Source of the DNA: Coniella vitis
Taxonomy: Eukaryota > Ascomycota > Sordariomycetes > Diaporthales > Schizoparmaceae
Length of the DNA stretch: 64,000 nt
Direction of reading: 5' to 3'
Assembly: GCA_011317545.1 (NCBI GenBank)
Contig: WUJK01000001.1
Coordinates: 4,197,001-4,261,000, forward strand
Made by a program: the position numbers and the translations under genes. How positions within the stretch are numbered: position 1 is the first letter of the stretch; every line of letters begins with the position of its first letter. This document shows, piece by piece, positions 1-12,650 of the stretch. Under the pieces are notes generated by a model. The model was given only the letters and a program-made list of their open reading frames with translations. It was not told where the DNA came from and did no database searches.

Positions 1-3000
1 GCCAGAGCGACTTCTTGACCTGGTGCCATGGTTGTATGTATGCAAGAAAAAAGAATGACGGTCTGTTTGAGAGTATTTGGTTTGTGCTTTCGCTTGGTGG
101 TTCGGTTCTTGTCGTAAAAGAACCTTTGGGCGAGGTTTCAGGCGGTGTGGGAAGAAGAAAAAGAGAAAGACGACAGATGGAGAGCCGGGCTCAGTATTAC
201 AGTAGACTCTTTGTCAAGACGAAAAGACGGTGGTCAGGATGGTATGCAATGCTGAATAATAACGAGAGTCAACATCTGATATGAGGAAGTTCACCCTTTT
301 CCTTATATATATACCTTCACAGACGAGCCGCCCTCATCGTGGTGTGTGAATCCGGATACGGGCGGAATTGGCCAATCGCGTGTAAGCAAAATGCGAATAC
401 GCCAGAAACCCGAATACGAAGACCGGGCCCCAGGACAACAGCGTCCAGAAATGCCCAGCAGGAAAGTGCTTTGATGGATATTGAATCCAGCGAGGGATCG
501 TATTTCAGGAGGTTTCGATTGGGATAATCTTGAGGTTTTCAGCAATCTATCCAGGCAGTAGGAACTGATATTTCTTCTTCTTTTCCCCCGATTTACTTGC
601 CAATAGCTTCCCATTTTTGGTAGTTTTGGCTGCAGGCTCCAATCATCAAAGGTATGGGTTTGCCTGGGCCGCACTAATGACAATGCGGTAATTTTAGTAT
701 ATAGGGAGCGCAGTTCTCTCACATCTTTGCGTCTGGAATACAATTTCCCTGAAGCTCGTTATCAATAGTCCCATCAAGTCCTCCAAGCTCACACAGGCTG
801 GGCATTTATGGTTTATCCCGCAGGATTCAAGACCCGCTCACTCCTATTGTTGTGGGATTCCAGTGCACGCAACAGAGACTAGTTTTCTCAACGCAGTCTG
901 ATGTACAAAGCTGTATTTTGTTTATCATTCTGTCTCTTTTTCTTCCTCTCTTCTTTCCTTTCCCCCTCTTATTTTCGAAATTATCATTGGATGTCAACAT
1001 GTGCTTTGTCTTCTCTATCTGCCCCCAAAGAGGGGTCATTGAATGTTGAATGTTACGTGTCAGTCTGAACTGGAACGCAGATACGCTGCCAACCCAGATG
1101 CACGTATACAAAAAAGAATGAGAGGATTATTTGACAAGAATCTGAGGCCTCTACGTACACGACTTGTAATGAACACCAGTCCATTCTACTCTGTCACCAG
1201 GCCACTAGTTATATTCGCATTAGACTGGCCGCCATACAGTCAGACGCTCAGATTATACGAGCAAGGCTGGACAAGCAAGTTCAAGAAACATGCATGTTAC
1301 ATCAGTTGATTTCACGATTTGTCGTATCTTTTCCCAACTGTTTTGTGAAGGGATAGCATCCAGTAAATCTGGAGACATCTTGGGATAAGTCTGCTTCAAC
1401 TCCTACAATTGTCCCCATGACAAGTTTGATTGAAGGTTCCTCGTAGAAAATGAAATTCACTTTTCTGGATAAATTTGCACCAAACGGATGCCTTCATCAT
1501 CTATCACCTGCGGACCGGCCAGGCTACATAAAATAGGTTCGTCAACATCCGGATATGAAGAATAAGTGACAGCCAAGAATGCAGCAACATGATAGATTTG
1601 AGAGGCTCGCATTTACGAACATTACTTTTGACGAAACACCAATACAATCTCACTGCCTGCCAGCAGAACGAATAGGCATCTATCTCTACCCAAGAATAGG
1701 CGCAGAAAGCCCTCAGTTGTTGTTACTTGTCCCACTCTCCCAAGCCATGATCACCTTGCATCATGTGGTCCATCCAGCCTTGGTACCTGACGTTAAGCGT
1801 TATTTGTTGTATGGTAGACGTAGTTCTGGATAACGTATCCCCGTGAAAAGACGATAAACATGTCTCATGGCATTGCAGCGCCACAGATCGCATTATCATC
1901 TCGTGACTGTCGAGTGAAGAAAAAAGAAAGAAAAAAAGAAGAAAAAAAGGCACGTCTTGTGTAAACAAGTGTGCACCATTTTAGTATTATAGTATAATCT
2001 CAACCATTAGAAGCGCGTTGCTGAGTTTCTTGGGATTGTCCTCCATCCACGCTGTAAGCTTAGTTTGCAAGTCTACAATAGTTATGTGTCTGGCCAGCGA
2101 GCCGAGTATAAGTCGATGCTTACAGGCTCAACGCCGATGACTGGGGAAGAATAGCTTTCTCGTTTGACACGCGCCCATACATAACGGCATAACAATGGAT
2201 CGCGTCGAGGCTAATTCAAAGAGTGCACGGGTCCAGTTCGGTCCACTTTTTAAGCGTATCTGTAAAGTGGACGTGTTATAAAGAAAGAAAAAAACATCAA
2301 GTCTGGGTACAATCGGGAGTTGTTCACAAAAGGCCACGACATTTCGGTTATTACTCTCTCGACGGCCTGTTCCAAGCTGCCGGGACTAAGCACAAGCTTC
2401 TGCAATGATGTGCTGTAAAGCCTATTTTCGTGGTGGCTTGGTTGTGTAGGAAGTACAAAGTAAACAAAAGCATAAAACCCCGGAGTTAGACTGGGTTAAC
2501 GGCCAGTGATCTCCGGATCGACCACTACCACCACCGGCTCTCGGCGTTTGTGACTAGCATTGCTAAGCACTACGGGGACTCTAACTTTAAATACGTACAT
2601 AGACTGATAGAGTAGGAGGTACTGAGGGCCAAGGAATGTCGAATGATACATAGTACAGTACACGAGTGAGTTGAGTGATGTGCTGCAAAATTGATAGTGC
2701 CTCTGCCCTCTGCCCATGCTGACGCCTCTTACGTGATGAGTGTAGCATGAGGATTTCTTTTCTTTTGGGGATCTTTTTGCGTGCGTTTTGGGGCTGTTGG
2801 CCATGCTGTGGTGCTGGCGATCGAGGAAACCACAATGACGGTTGTTGGTGTTTTGTATTCGAGTCTTTTGCCTAGAAATAGGAATCGAATTGGCCCGTCT
2901 CCGAACTGGCCGCCATCTGAAGGAGCCCGTTGGCAGTGTGGTGACAAATCCACCAAGATCAGCAACTACCTGGGCAGAATTACGCAAGGCAAGCTTGTTA

Positions 3001-4376
3001 CTAGCTGCAAAGCCAAAGAAGCAAACGGAAAAGAGAGAGAGAGAGAGCAAGCGATACCCATCAGCGCTAACACGCTTGAAACGCCCGTTGGGCACTTGGA
3101 TTTATCAGCGACATGGGCGGGTGGATCCCCTGGAATGTGAGCTAATGAGTGACTTGTGTGGAATGTCAAGGCTTTTTTTCTCCTTCCTTTTTGTTCTTTT
3201 CCTCCCCTCTTATTGGTTCCCTTATTTTTTTGGTGTGTGTGTGTGTGTGTGTGTTTTGCCGTTTTCGGTGGACCATCAAAATGAGTGTGGCTGACTTCCT
3301 TCGGCGTCGCCTGCGCATACTGGACCAGTTGGACCAGTTGGTCTGAGTGAGACGCCCCCTTTTTGCTCAAGATGATTGGAAAGCCATCCACTGGGCAATG
3401 CTGGGTTCGAAGAGAAAGGAACCCGAGGAGGTGAGGGCGGGAATGGACGACGAATACCGGACAGGATGGCTGTGGGAAAGCTGCCCGACTCACAGTGTTG
3501 TGTGCGTCACAAACAACATATTGACCCGAGTGTGGGACCTGACTGCACGATACTATGTACACGAGCGTGAAAGCAACTGTGTAACCACAGCCAGACATGA
3601 CAGTAGCGTACCGTAGCGGTGGGAAGAGTGTGCGCGCGCACCATGTTAGCTCGTGGGGTGACGATAGCCAACATGCCTGACCTGGTGGGATGACAAATGA
3701 AGGAGGCGCTCTTATACTCGAGGGTGTTATGCATAAGGCTGAAGGATTGCGAGCGCACAGCGTACGTGCCCGTGCTATACGACGACCCGATCGACAGCAG
3801 CCCGTCATTCATCCAGGTGCTCATCAAAGGAGGCTGAACCGCAAGCCAAACCGCCGCCGCTATTGGCTGACGCTCGGGCGTCTTAGTCAAAAAGTCTTTG
3901 ATTGTTGCGCCGCGGCGGGGTGACTCTTATGCCGAAGCATAACGGATCCGATCAGCAGCCTTGTCGTGGCAGACCAGGTCTCCACGCACCCCAGCCCGCA
4001 TTCCTCCGTTGTCCGACCCGGCGACAACACAGCCATATCTCCGCGTGACAGTGCCATGTAGCGGTCTTCTTTGTGTGTCTCCCTTCTTCTTGTTAGTGTG
4101 GGAGCGATGGGAGAGAGAATAGAGAGAAACACCCTTATAGATAATGGCGGTATGGGATAGATATATAATATCGTGGCTTCTTCACTCCCTCCACAGGCCC
4201 TTTGCACCGTCCTCTCCACCATTCCACTTCATCATCAGCATAGCCTAGTTCAGCAGGCCGCAACGGCTGGCCATCGTCTTGAGCATTATACACTCCCAAG
4301 GATCCAAGTCTCCAAGTGCCCAGAGACCAAGACAGCCCACGCCGCGAACCCACAGGAAGTCCAAGAATCCTTCACC
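1..4376. other. gene-poor interval, no recognisable gene
   Basis: I recognise no protein family in any frame over these 4.4 kb. Open frames such as the minus-strand ones around 2500-3800 mostly lack an ATG, are rich in low-complexity residues and have no domain motif. A (GT)n microsatellite lies at about 3233-3254 and one copy of the TACTATGTAC decamer at 3551-3560. The last 300 bp or so are presumably promoter and 5' leader of the MFS gene that starts at 4377. An exon of a gene extending off the left edge cannot be excluded. Confidence 0.6.
3233..3254. repeat. (GT)n microsatellite
   Basis: An uninterrupted run of about eleven GT dinucleotides in intergenic DNA. It gives the opposite strand an artificial His-Thr tract in a spurious open frame. 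Confidence 0.85.
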
Positions 4377-6471
4377 ATGGCTTCCTTGGGAAAAGTCCCC
4401 GAGGACAGGGAGAAGCAGCCGAGGACAGAGGAAAGCGACTTTGACAGCAGCTCGACCCGAGCACCCTCCACGCTGCCCGCCGTAGACCCCGAAAAGTCGG
4501 ACCTCTCAACGCACAAGAAGAGCCTCGACGCGCCAGACCAGCCATCGCCACCAGCCGAAGCCTCGCCCGATGCCCAAGATGGCGGAGAATACCCCACAGG
4601 CGCCCGCCTGATATTCATTGTGATTGCCTTGGTCTTGAGCATCTTTCTGGTGGCTCTGGACATGGTAAGTGGTCCATCCAGTCACTCCCTGACCAGCGTC
4701 CCAAAGTCCAAGACATAAAAGGAAAAATGTACTGACTGGCGCTCCCACCCCCCTCTTCAGACCATCGTGGCCACGGCCATTCCCAAGATCACAGATGAGT
4801 TCCACGGCCTCTCCGACGTGTCGTGGTACAGCTCGGCCTTCTTCATGACCCTCGGCGGCTTCCAGTCGGCCTGGGGCAAGGCCTACAAGTACTTTTCGCT
4901 CAAGACGACCTTCCTGCTCTCCATCTTCATCTTCGAGCTCGGCTCGCTCATCTGCGGCGTGGCGCCCAACAGCACTGCCCTCATCGTCGGCCGTGCCATT
5001 GCGGGCCTCGGCGCCGCTGGCATTGGCTCTGGCGCGTACACCATCATTGCCTTTTCTGCGCACCCCAAGCAACGGCCCATGTTCACCGGCATCATTGGAG
5101 CCAGCTATGGCATCGCTTCTGTTGTTGGTCCCTTGGTAAGCAGCACTGCCCGTTGCCGCTCGCTGTGGTCAATAGCTCCCAAGTGAGGCTAACCAGCTGT
5201 TCCGCGCAACCTCTCTTTGCAGATCGGAGGAGCCTTTGCCTACAAAATCACCTGGCGCTGGTGCTTCTACATCAACCTCCCCATCGGCGGCCTCTCAGGC
5301 CTCACCATCCTCCTCTTTTTCACGACGCCGTCAGCCGCCAAACCCGCCGCCGCGCCGCTGCGCGAGAAGCTCATGCAGATGGACCCCCTCGGCGTGGCCC
5401 TCATCATGGCCGCCGTCATCTGCTACATCCTCGCGCTGCAGTACGGCGGGCAGACGCACGCGTGGAGCTCGTCGGTGGTCGTCGGCCTCCTCGTCGGCTT
5501 CGTCCTCATCGTCGCCGCCTTTGCCGCCTGGGAGTGGCTCCAGCGCGGCCGCGCCATGGTCCCCTACCACCTGCTGGCGCGCGACCGCACCTATCTCGTC
5601 GCCTCGCTGTACGCCTTCTTCTTTGCCGGCGCCTACTTCCTGCTCGTCTACTACCTGCCCATCTACTTCCAGAGCATCGACAACGTCAACCCGACCGAGA
5701 GCGGCGTGCGCAACCTGCCGCTCATCCTGGCCGTCACCGTCGCGACCATTGTGAGCGGCATCGCCATCAGCGCCACGGGCCTCGCCGCGCCCCTCATGCT
5801 CTTTGGCACCGCGCTCGCCGTCGTCGCTTCCGGCCTGATCTACACCTTGGACATTGGCACCTCGTCGGGCAAGTGGATCGGGTACCAGGTTCTCGCTGGG
5901 CTCGGCTGGGGCCTGGCTTTCCAGATTCCCATTATCACGGGCCAGGCTGTCAGTCCGCCCGAGGACTTGGCTGAGGTGACTGCCATTATATTGTGTAAGT
6001 TTTCGCTTTCTTTTTTTTGCTTCTTTCTTCGTCATCTTCTTTTTCCTTTCCTCGTACCTTTTCTTTTCTTTTTTTCTTTTTGCTGTTGGGGGGCCTTGAC
6101 CTAAAAAAAGAGGGAAAAAAAAAAAAAACTAACCATCACTTCTTCTTTCCTTCCCACCAGTCTTCCAAACAGTCGGCGGCGCCTTCCTCGTCTCCGCCGC
6201 CCAATCAGCCTTCATCAACATCCTCCTCAAGAAGCTGCCCTACACCGCGCCGACCGTCGACCCCGCCGCCGTCATCGCCACCGGCGCCACCGAGCTGCGC
6301 ACCGTCTTCGCGCCCGCCGAGGTGCCCGGCATCATCGCGGCCTACATGGACGGCCTGACCATCGCCTTTGTCATTGCCCTGGGCGCGACCTGCGTGGCCT
6401 TTGTCATCGCCTTGTTCTCCAAGTGGAAGCGGCTGAATCGGGATGCTATTACTACGGGCGGTGCTGCTTGA
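4377..6471 (+). CDS. MFS multidrug transporter, DHA2 (14-TMS) type
   Basis: Plasma-membrane drug:H+ antiporter of the major facilitator superfamily; the substrate is unknown. Four exons: 4377-4664, 4761-5135, 5223-5994 and 6161-6471, giving 581 aa. The introns (96, 87 and 166 nt) have GTAAGT/GTAAGC donors and CAG acceptors, and the phases agree. The start is the ATG in a good context (CACCATGGC) at 4377; the in-frame sequence upstream has no better start. Residues 1-80 are hydrophilic, charged and Ser/Pro/Glu-rich (cytosolic tail). TM1 carries the family motif LDMTIVATAIPKI, and motif C (GASYGIASVVGPL then IGG) spans the second splice junction, which is the drug-antiporter signature. The length fits 14-TMS fungal exporters. 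No biosynthetic genes flank it, so a housekeeping detoxification role is more likely than metabolite self-resistance. The family is secure and the substrate is not. Confidence 0.93.
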
Positions 6472-7011
6472 GAATGCGGCAAGGGGATTTAAAAAAATAA
6501 ATAATAATAACGTTTTGATGTCGTTTATACGAGGCGTTTTGAAAGGTTGGAATGCATTTTTGGTGACGAGACCATGGCATAGAAAGGATGGACGGTTGTC
6601 TCATTCCATAATTATAGACTGTATTCGGTTGCATAGAACTCAGGGGACGGCGGCTTGGATTAACACAAGTACTTAACCTCTCTCTCTCCATACTTTTATT
6701 TTAATCTTGGTATATTCCCAACTTATGATTTGCTATCAATTTCTTCTGTGACTTTGCTCACCTTCCCTCAGCAACTAGTGACTCTTAGGATATCACCAAA
6801 GTAAATCATGGTCGCTCGAGAGTAAATGGGTCCCAAAAAGACTTGTTATGGGTTGAAATAAAAAAAAAGATAAGAAAAAAAAAAAGAAATCCACCATGAG
6901 AATGAATGAGCTCTCAGTTGTAAGACTTGCCCCTTCCAATGGCATACGCCCACGGCTGACTGCACAGAGAATAACCGACGAGGGACAATTCAAAAACGCA
7001 ATTCCAAAGAA
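6472..7011. other. convergent 3' intergenic region
   Basis: This 540-bp AT-rich spacer separates the MFS stop codon from the stop codon of the minus-strand helicase. I see only A/T-rich tracts, probably 3' UTRs of both genes, and no open frame with family features. Confidence 0.6.
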
Positions 7012-9460
7012 TCAGAGGAGCTCCCGGCTACGAATACCAAAAAGCTTGCTAAATTCCTTGATGTTGAGCCCTTCAGCTGCAGCCGCACCCTCCTTGCTCA
7101 GTGCGGCGCCAACGAGCGCTCTCTTGCACTCCTGCAATTTCACAATGCGATCCTCCACCGTGTCTGCAATCAACACACGGTAGATGGTGACTTCCTTGGT
7201 CTGGCCAATACGGTGGGCGCGGCCAATGGCCTGTTCTTCGGTGTAAGGGTTCCAAAATGGTTCTGAAGGCTGTCAGTGCATTATTCTTTCGAGGCTGAAC
7301 CAAAACGCCGCTCTGCATCTACAGCTGTGCTATTCCTTCACGAAGCACAGCCACGGACTGCAGCGGGACCTGAGCAGTGCGGGATGCCATATCTACAGAA
7401 ACAAAGAGGACGGGCTCGAGACTTACCGCAGATAATCACTTGAGTTGCAGCGGTCAGATTCAGACCAGCATTGCCTGCTGTCAAGCTCAACAGCATCACC
7501 TTGATGTTTGTGTCCCCCATGAACTCGCTGACAGCAGCATCCCGATCCTCTCGAGCCATAGTCCCATCCAAGCGCCTGTAGCTAAAGCCGGCCCCTCCCA
7601 TTGACACCTCAAGAAGATCAAGAAAAGACGTCCACAGAGAAAATACCAACGTCTTCTCACCGCTGCAGGCACGAATGGTCTCGAGAATCGACATGATTTT
7701 GTTAGTTTTTGCGCTCGCAACGAATCCGGCTCGGACACGGTGACGATAGTCTCTCATTTCATCCTTGCGCCCAACCGCATGAGCACGAAGCGCACTCAAT
7801 GTCACATTCTTGTTGCCCTGAGGCGGTCCCGAGCTTCGGGGATCAGCTAGCAGTTTTCTCTTTTTCTTCGTGCGCTTTGTGCTGTTCTCTGTTGCTCTCC
7901 TCTTCGACGTCAAACTTGCGCCACTATGCATTGTGATGTCCTGCAGACTGAGATGGTCCTTGACTTTGCAATCATCGACAGGGCAGCGCGCGGATAATTC
8001 GTCGGACATCTCGGGCATGGCAGAAAGTAGTCTCAGCTCAGATGCAATAAGATCTTCATAGTGAGTTGAGCAAAGAGTGTGGCCACAAGGCTTGATGGTG
8101 ACAGCCTGTTCCGCAAATTCAAAGCAGATATTGCAGTTCATCAGCTTCTGGTCGTCCATCGACTCCTGGCCATCTTCCTCGCTTGATTCAATTTCCTCAC
8201 AGGGCTCTTTGTGGTCATCCAGAACCGTATCCTGAGATCCGCCATGGTCCTCGATCAAGTGAGGATGGTCACAAGCTTGCCTTAGGCGCGTTAGCAGAAC
8301 GAGTATATAGAAGTAGTGTTTCATGACCGTGCCTTCTTGCAGGTATTTGTTGAACGTCAGTTGCTGTTTGGCTTCCAAGGCGCGATAGTACTTCTCCTGC
8401 TCCTCGTCAAAGGTGGTATGCGCATCCACCTCTCGCCGAGCAGGGAGCTGAAGGATGGGTTTCTTGTCGAGTATCGAATCGTGTGTTCGACGAATCATGA
8501 TGTTTCGCAGCAGAGTCTGAAGCTTTCGCAAAGCAGCAACGCCATGTCTGCCGCGGAAGTTCCGAATTGGTCCGTCGATATCTCTATAGAAATGGTCCCA
8601 ATCGTCGTAGGGCTTGATTCTCAGGAAACGAATCAGGGGGTAAACCTCATCAACTCGGTTCATGAGCGGTGTTCCCGTCATGCAGAGTCGGTAGGTAGCA
8701 CGCAGGCGGCAGGCAGCTAGCGAAGCGACGCCAAATCTATTCTTGATGTTGTGCGCTTCATCAAGAATGATGCGGTGGAACTTAGCTTGAGGATGGAGCA
8801 CCAGAAGCTTGTCTGGCTTGTGGTCACTGCTGGACTGCCTGTGTGCCTCTAGTGCCTTGTACTCTGTCATCAGCTTCCCGTAGGTGCACAGAGCAATGTC
8901 CTGGTTGAGCACCTGGTCCAGCCCAATGTTTTTGGCGCCGTCACCATGCAGAATGAGGGTATTTAGTTTGAAGCGTTGCTTGACCTTGACAGCAATTTCT
9001 GTCTCCCACTGTTGCAAAAGAGCCAATGGAGCCACAATAAGAGTTGTCTTGACTTGAGGATCTTTGGGCGGATTGGCAAATATCAGAGCCAGCGCTTGGA
9101 TCGTTTTCCCCAAGCCCATGGTATCTATGGATGCAGTTAGCCCAGGTCACTCAGGGCCAGTAAGGCGAACTCACCGGCCAACAGACCGCCAAGCTTGTCC
9201 TTGTGATGTTCTTGTCTGAGGAGCCAACTGAGGCACACCTTCTGGTGTTCAAAAAGATCGCATTCCAATTGTCGTGGGGTTTGTTTTCTCATAACCTTGT
9301 GCTCTTTGGGCACACGAACACTTGCTAGTACCTTTTGGATGTCTTGTGCCTCGTTGCCACTCGGGGCCATTTCAGGAAGTTCGGGCTGGGCATTTTCCAT
9401 AGTTTCGCGCACTTCATCCTGGGTGGTTTCATCCACGACTCCCAGCTCAGAGTGAGCCAT
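7012..9460 (-). CDS. SNF2-family ATPase with RING finger (Rad5/Rad16-like)
   Basis: Nuclear DNA-dependent ATPase/translocase with an embedded RING-type E3 ligase domain, the organisation of Rad5/Rad16/HLTF proteins in DNA repair and chromatin. Exons on the minus strand: 9460-9175, 9124-7427 and 7262-7012; 744 aa. The introns (50 and 164 nt) each rebuild a conserved motif: the first joins LLA to DTMGLGKT (Walker A), the second joins VIIC to EPFWNPYTEEQAIGRAHRIG (motif VI). The DEAH-type box ILDEAH is near residues 215-220. The RING has Cys 426, 429, 442, His 444, Cys 447 and Cys 476 and 481, between the two helicase lobes as in the Rad5/16 group. Motif V LTAGNAGLNLT is present. No HIRAN domain is visible, and the protein is shorter than Rad5, so it is nearer Rad16 in size. 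Orthology within the group is not assigned. Confidence 0.92.
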
Positions 9461-11310
9461 GATTTGAGATGAGTTATGAATGTTTCGAAAGGGAAAAAGG
9501 CACCGGGAAGTTTTGTCGGTGTGGGTAGGATGGTAAATGTAGATGGTTTGTAGTCCAGTCTAGAGTTTCCATCCGTCAGTCTCTGAAATTATGAAGCAGG
9601 CATCTTGACAACAGGTGAGTAGACTTACCGAAATCCAATCTGACAGACATGGAAAGGGCAAGAACCACTGAAAGGTCAAGTAAGTGGGAGTGACCGCTTG
9701 AAGTACAGTCGCAAGTAGAAGGCACGATGGAATTAGCAGTTTGAGGTTTGATGCCTGCCTTGTGCTAAGACTTTTTATGATAGTCGCGTTAGTGGATCAC
9801 ACCGAAGGCCGGTGTGAGATTGCCTCCAAGAAGCAAGAGAAGATGGAAGATGGGAATGAAGCGCTGAAACGGCTAGTAAAGTAAAGGCAATGGCCATAGT
9901 AGGAATGTCAACTTTGAGCCGAATCTATGTGATCTGCTGGCAACGTGGCTGGCGAACGAGCAAAGCCACGGGCAGGGAGACAGCAAGTGAAGCCCGTGGG
10001 AGAGGATGGAATGGCTGAAAGAGCCCGAGTATCTTTCAGGAAGGTCCTGGGTAGAAAGAGGCTGTGCGCGGTGAACTGCTCAGCGGGTGGAAGAAACGAT
10101 CTGCCAGGTTGGCTCTGTTCGAGAATAGCAGTAGCACCACAAGTAACAGCCTCATGCCTTCTATATTGATCAGTGATCAGTTGCGCTTCCATGAGCCTTG
10201 ATGGCATTCACTCTAAGGTATCAGACGGCCTGTTCTACCATGGTATCTCAACCGCAAGCCACCGCCACGCACTTCTTGCCAACGGAGGGTCAGGTTGTCA
10301 TGGGGTTCCCTCCAGCACCCAAAACACAAATTAGCAGCATTGTAACCATTGTACGGCCATGTCGGTGAACTCACTCCCTATGTGAGTCCGGACCCGTTGC
10401 TCTTGCGTCCACGGGTTTGTTCTCGTGGAAAACATGATTCTACTTGCTTTTGAAGCGCTTGGTATCTGGTCTGTTTGGAAACTTGACCTTACACCTCGGC
10501 TCTTTGGGTCTGCTTCTGGATGCCTTCGACAACCACATTGTGGCGAGGACGGATCCGTAATGCCATCTCATCCTTTAACCCGAAACGTTTGCTTCGTTCC
10601 TGGGATCCCCGTAAAGATTCAATGAGGTCTTACTCAACTATGCTCATCCCAATCCCTGTTTCTCATCAAAATCCCAAGGGCTGCTGCCTTCTCTTGCTGA
10701 GCACGCTGTGATATTCAAGGTCGCCTGACGAACTATCTTCCCTTGGGCCATGAGACTCAGGCAGAGCTTTCGCACATGCCGATTTCCAGTTCATGAACGC
10801 CTCATCCGGCATACAAACCATGAGCACCACGCGCACCGCGTTGCTAGTCATCCCCTTGCAGTTTTACCTCTCCCGGTGCGCTACCATTCCAATCTTACCA
10901 AGCATGGCCCTTGAGCTTTCATGATCGCGAGGAGAGGCAAAACGCCGGATGAGTCGTAACAGTTCATGGCCCTAACCAAACAATGTAGAAGAACCCGCGC
11001 TTTGGAAACAATCACATGTCTTCTCACGCATTCAGCCACTCAACTACACAATTTCAGGTTAGCGGGCACTAAGCAGAAAGCTGTCGTTCTTGAGTTATAT
11101 TTAGTTCCTTTTCCGGTGTTCCAGTCACCAACACACCGGCCGGGCTTGGTGGTTGTTGTTAGTTCGCCTTGCTTTACTATAAACACGTGAGGATGCCTCC
11201 TCTTGTGTGGTCACTGTTTTCTCTCTTTTCTTTCCTCACCCTTGTTCGCTCTTTTACACCACTACTTTACACTACGTTCTCAACTATCTCCCATTACTTG
11301 AAAATTTAAA

Positions 11311-11363
11311 CTGCTACTACTGCTACTACTGCTACCACTGCTACTACTGCTACTACTGCTACC
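11311..11363. repeat. CTACTACTG-type 9-mer microsatellite
   Basis: A run of CTACTG/CTACTACTG units with one CCA interruption. It lies immediately upstream of the 49-bp tandem repeat and about 300 bp before the kinase-fold gene. Confidence 0.8.
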
Positions 11364-11385
11364 GGCTTGAAACACAGCTATTACC

Positions 11386-11575
11386 ACTGTTACAACACTT
11401 GGACAAAGATATACACACACTCTCTATTTCTCCCACTGTTACAACACTTGGACAGAGATATACACACACTCTCTTTTTCATACACACTCTCTATTTCTCC
11501 CACTGTTACGATACGTGGACACAGACATATACACACTCTCTACTTCTCCCACTCAATCTTAGCACTTGGCTTAGG
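11386..11575. repeat. 49-bp imperfect tandem repeat
   Basis: Copies start with ACTGTTAC at 11386, 11435 and 11502, with a degenerate partial copy from 11551. Copies 1 and 3 are 49 nt; copy 2 contains an 18-nt internal duplication (TACACACTCTCT-like) and is 67 nt. Each unit ends in a CT-rich stretch. The block sits in the presumed promoter or 5' leader of the following gene. Confidence 0.8.
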
Positions 11576-11657
11576 ATACAAGCAAGTTGATGTCAAGATG
11601 TGGAGCTATATAGACGCAGGTGCATCGTAAGTTCTACTGCTTACTCTCTGTCTCGCT

Positions 11658-12650
11658 ATGAGTTACTCTACACAAACACTGACCCGTAACCCCCCCCCCC
11701 GGCCCCAAAGCAGGCACGACTGCATGAATGTACCTCGTACATTTGTGGGTGCGCACTGGATCTCCGGCATTCGCCTGGCAGAAGACGATGAAACATGTAC
11801 GGGCCTCATAGAGAGTGATCTCAACATACAATACTGCGTCAAATGGCTCGACCCGACGGCTTCCTTCCAACGGCCCGACTTGCTGATCCTGCCACGTCCA
11901 GATGTAGAGATCACTCGCATCACGCTGGACCCGGAGCTTGAGAAAGTCTGGCTAACATCTAGAGCCTACCGACACCGGGCTGAGGAGCCCGAGAGTGACG
12001 GAGATGACAACACGACGGAAGACGAAGAGATGGAAGACGGGGAGATAGAAGGCGGCGACTACGACGACGACGAGGAGGAAGAGGAGGAGGAAGAAGAGGA
12101 GGAGAATAACGGTGCCCCGAACCAAGACGAACACGCATATGCTTTTGGAGGTTTTGGAAGTATTCGCGTGATGGACGATCCCAATGCCCACGACAGTGAG
12201 TTCCCCGTCATCAAACTCGCACACCCAGACGAGTGTTCGCGAGCCAGCATCGAGAGAGAGTTCCATTTCTTGCTAGAGATGCACCAGGAAGCTCCGGGAC
12301 TGCCCATTGTGCAGATTAGCCAGGATCCTATTGTCGACAGCCGCGGGGTCATTTGGGGCTTCCGCATGAAGAGGCTCTATCAGCGCGAGTCCCAGCATGC
12401 CACTGCCGCGGATCGGGAAACCGAGCAAGAGAGGGTCAGGGTCGCGGTGACGAAGATGCATCAGGCTGGTTTTGTCCATGGTGATTTGCATTCAGGCAAT
12501 GCCATGGAGGACGAGTCGGGCGAGATTGTCCTGGTGGACTTTGGCCATGCTGGCCGTGTGGGAGAGCCGATGGTGTCCATCTTTGGGCCGAATACGGACC
12601 GAGTGTACAGATTCAGTCATGATTTGGCGCTTTTGCACCACCTGGACTGA
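11658..12650 (+). CDS. protein-kinase-fold protein with acidic insert
   Basis: Single-exon protein of 330 aa with a kinase-like C-terminal half. Visible elements are a glycine-rich strand GGFGSI (164-169), VIKL with candidate ATP-binding Lys186, the catalytic-loop motif HGDLHSGN (274-281, Asp276 and Asn281), and VDFGH (293-297) as the DFG motif. HGDLHxxN is typical of small atypical fungal kinases and of aminoglycoside/choline kinase-like enzymes, so the substrate may be protein or small molecule. Residues 108-150 are almost entirely acidic, including eleven consecutive Glu. The region after DFG is very short, without an APE motif or a full C-lobe, so activity is uncertain. The start at 11658 is provisional: a run of about ten C near 11692-11701 lies early in the frame, and Met23 (11724) is an alternative start. 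Confidence 0.7.
   Translation: MSYSTQTLTRNPPPRPQSRHDCMNVPRTFVGAHWISGIRLAEDDETCTGLIESDLNIQYCVKWLDPTASFQRPDLLILPRPDVEITRITLDPELEKVWLTSRAYRHRAEEPESDGDDNTTEDEEMEDGEIEGGDYDDDEEEEEEEEEEENNGAPNQDEHAYAFGGFGSIRVMDDPNAHDSEFPVIKLAHPDECSRASIEREFHFLLEMHQEAPGLPIVQISQDPIVDSRGVIWGFRMKRLYQRESQHATAADRETEQERVRVAVTKMHQAGFVHGDLHSGNAMEDESGEIVLVDFGHAGRVGEPMVSIFGPNTDRVYRFSHDLALLHHLD

Larger units (their letters stand above)
9461..11657. other. 2.2-kb intergenic region
   Basis: No gene is recognised. The first few hundred bases must hold the helicase promoter. The open frames here are short, many lack ATG, and none shows a domain; the minus-strand frame near 10666-10851 has a protein-like composition but no family I know. 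The right end carries the tandem repeats listed separately. Confidence 0.5.

Noticed and set aside
2496..3808. 199- and 280-codon minus-strand frames left of the MFS gene
   Set aside because: They overlap each other in different frames, are inflated by a (GT)n microsatellite and low complexity, and show no domain.
4823..5974. 383-codon plus-strand frame overlapping the MFS gene
   Set aside because: Arg/His/Pro-rich shadow in another phase of GC-rich coding sequence; it runs through an intron of the real gene.
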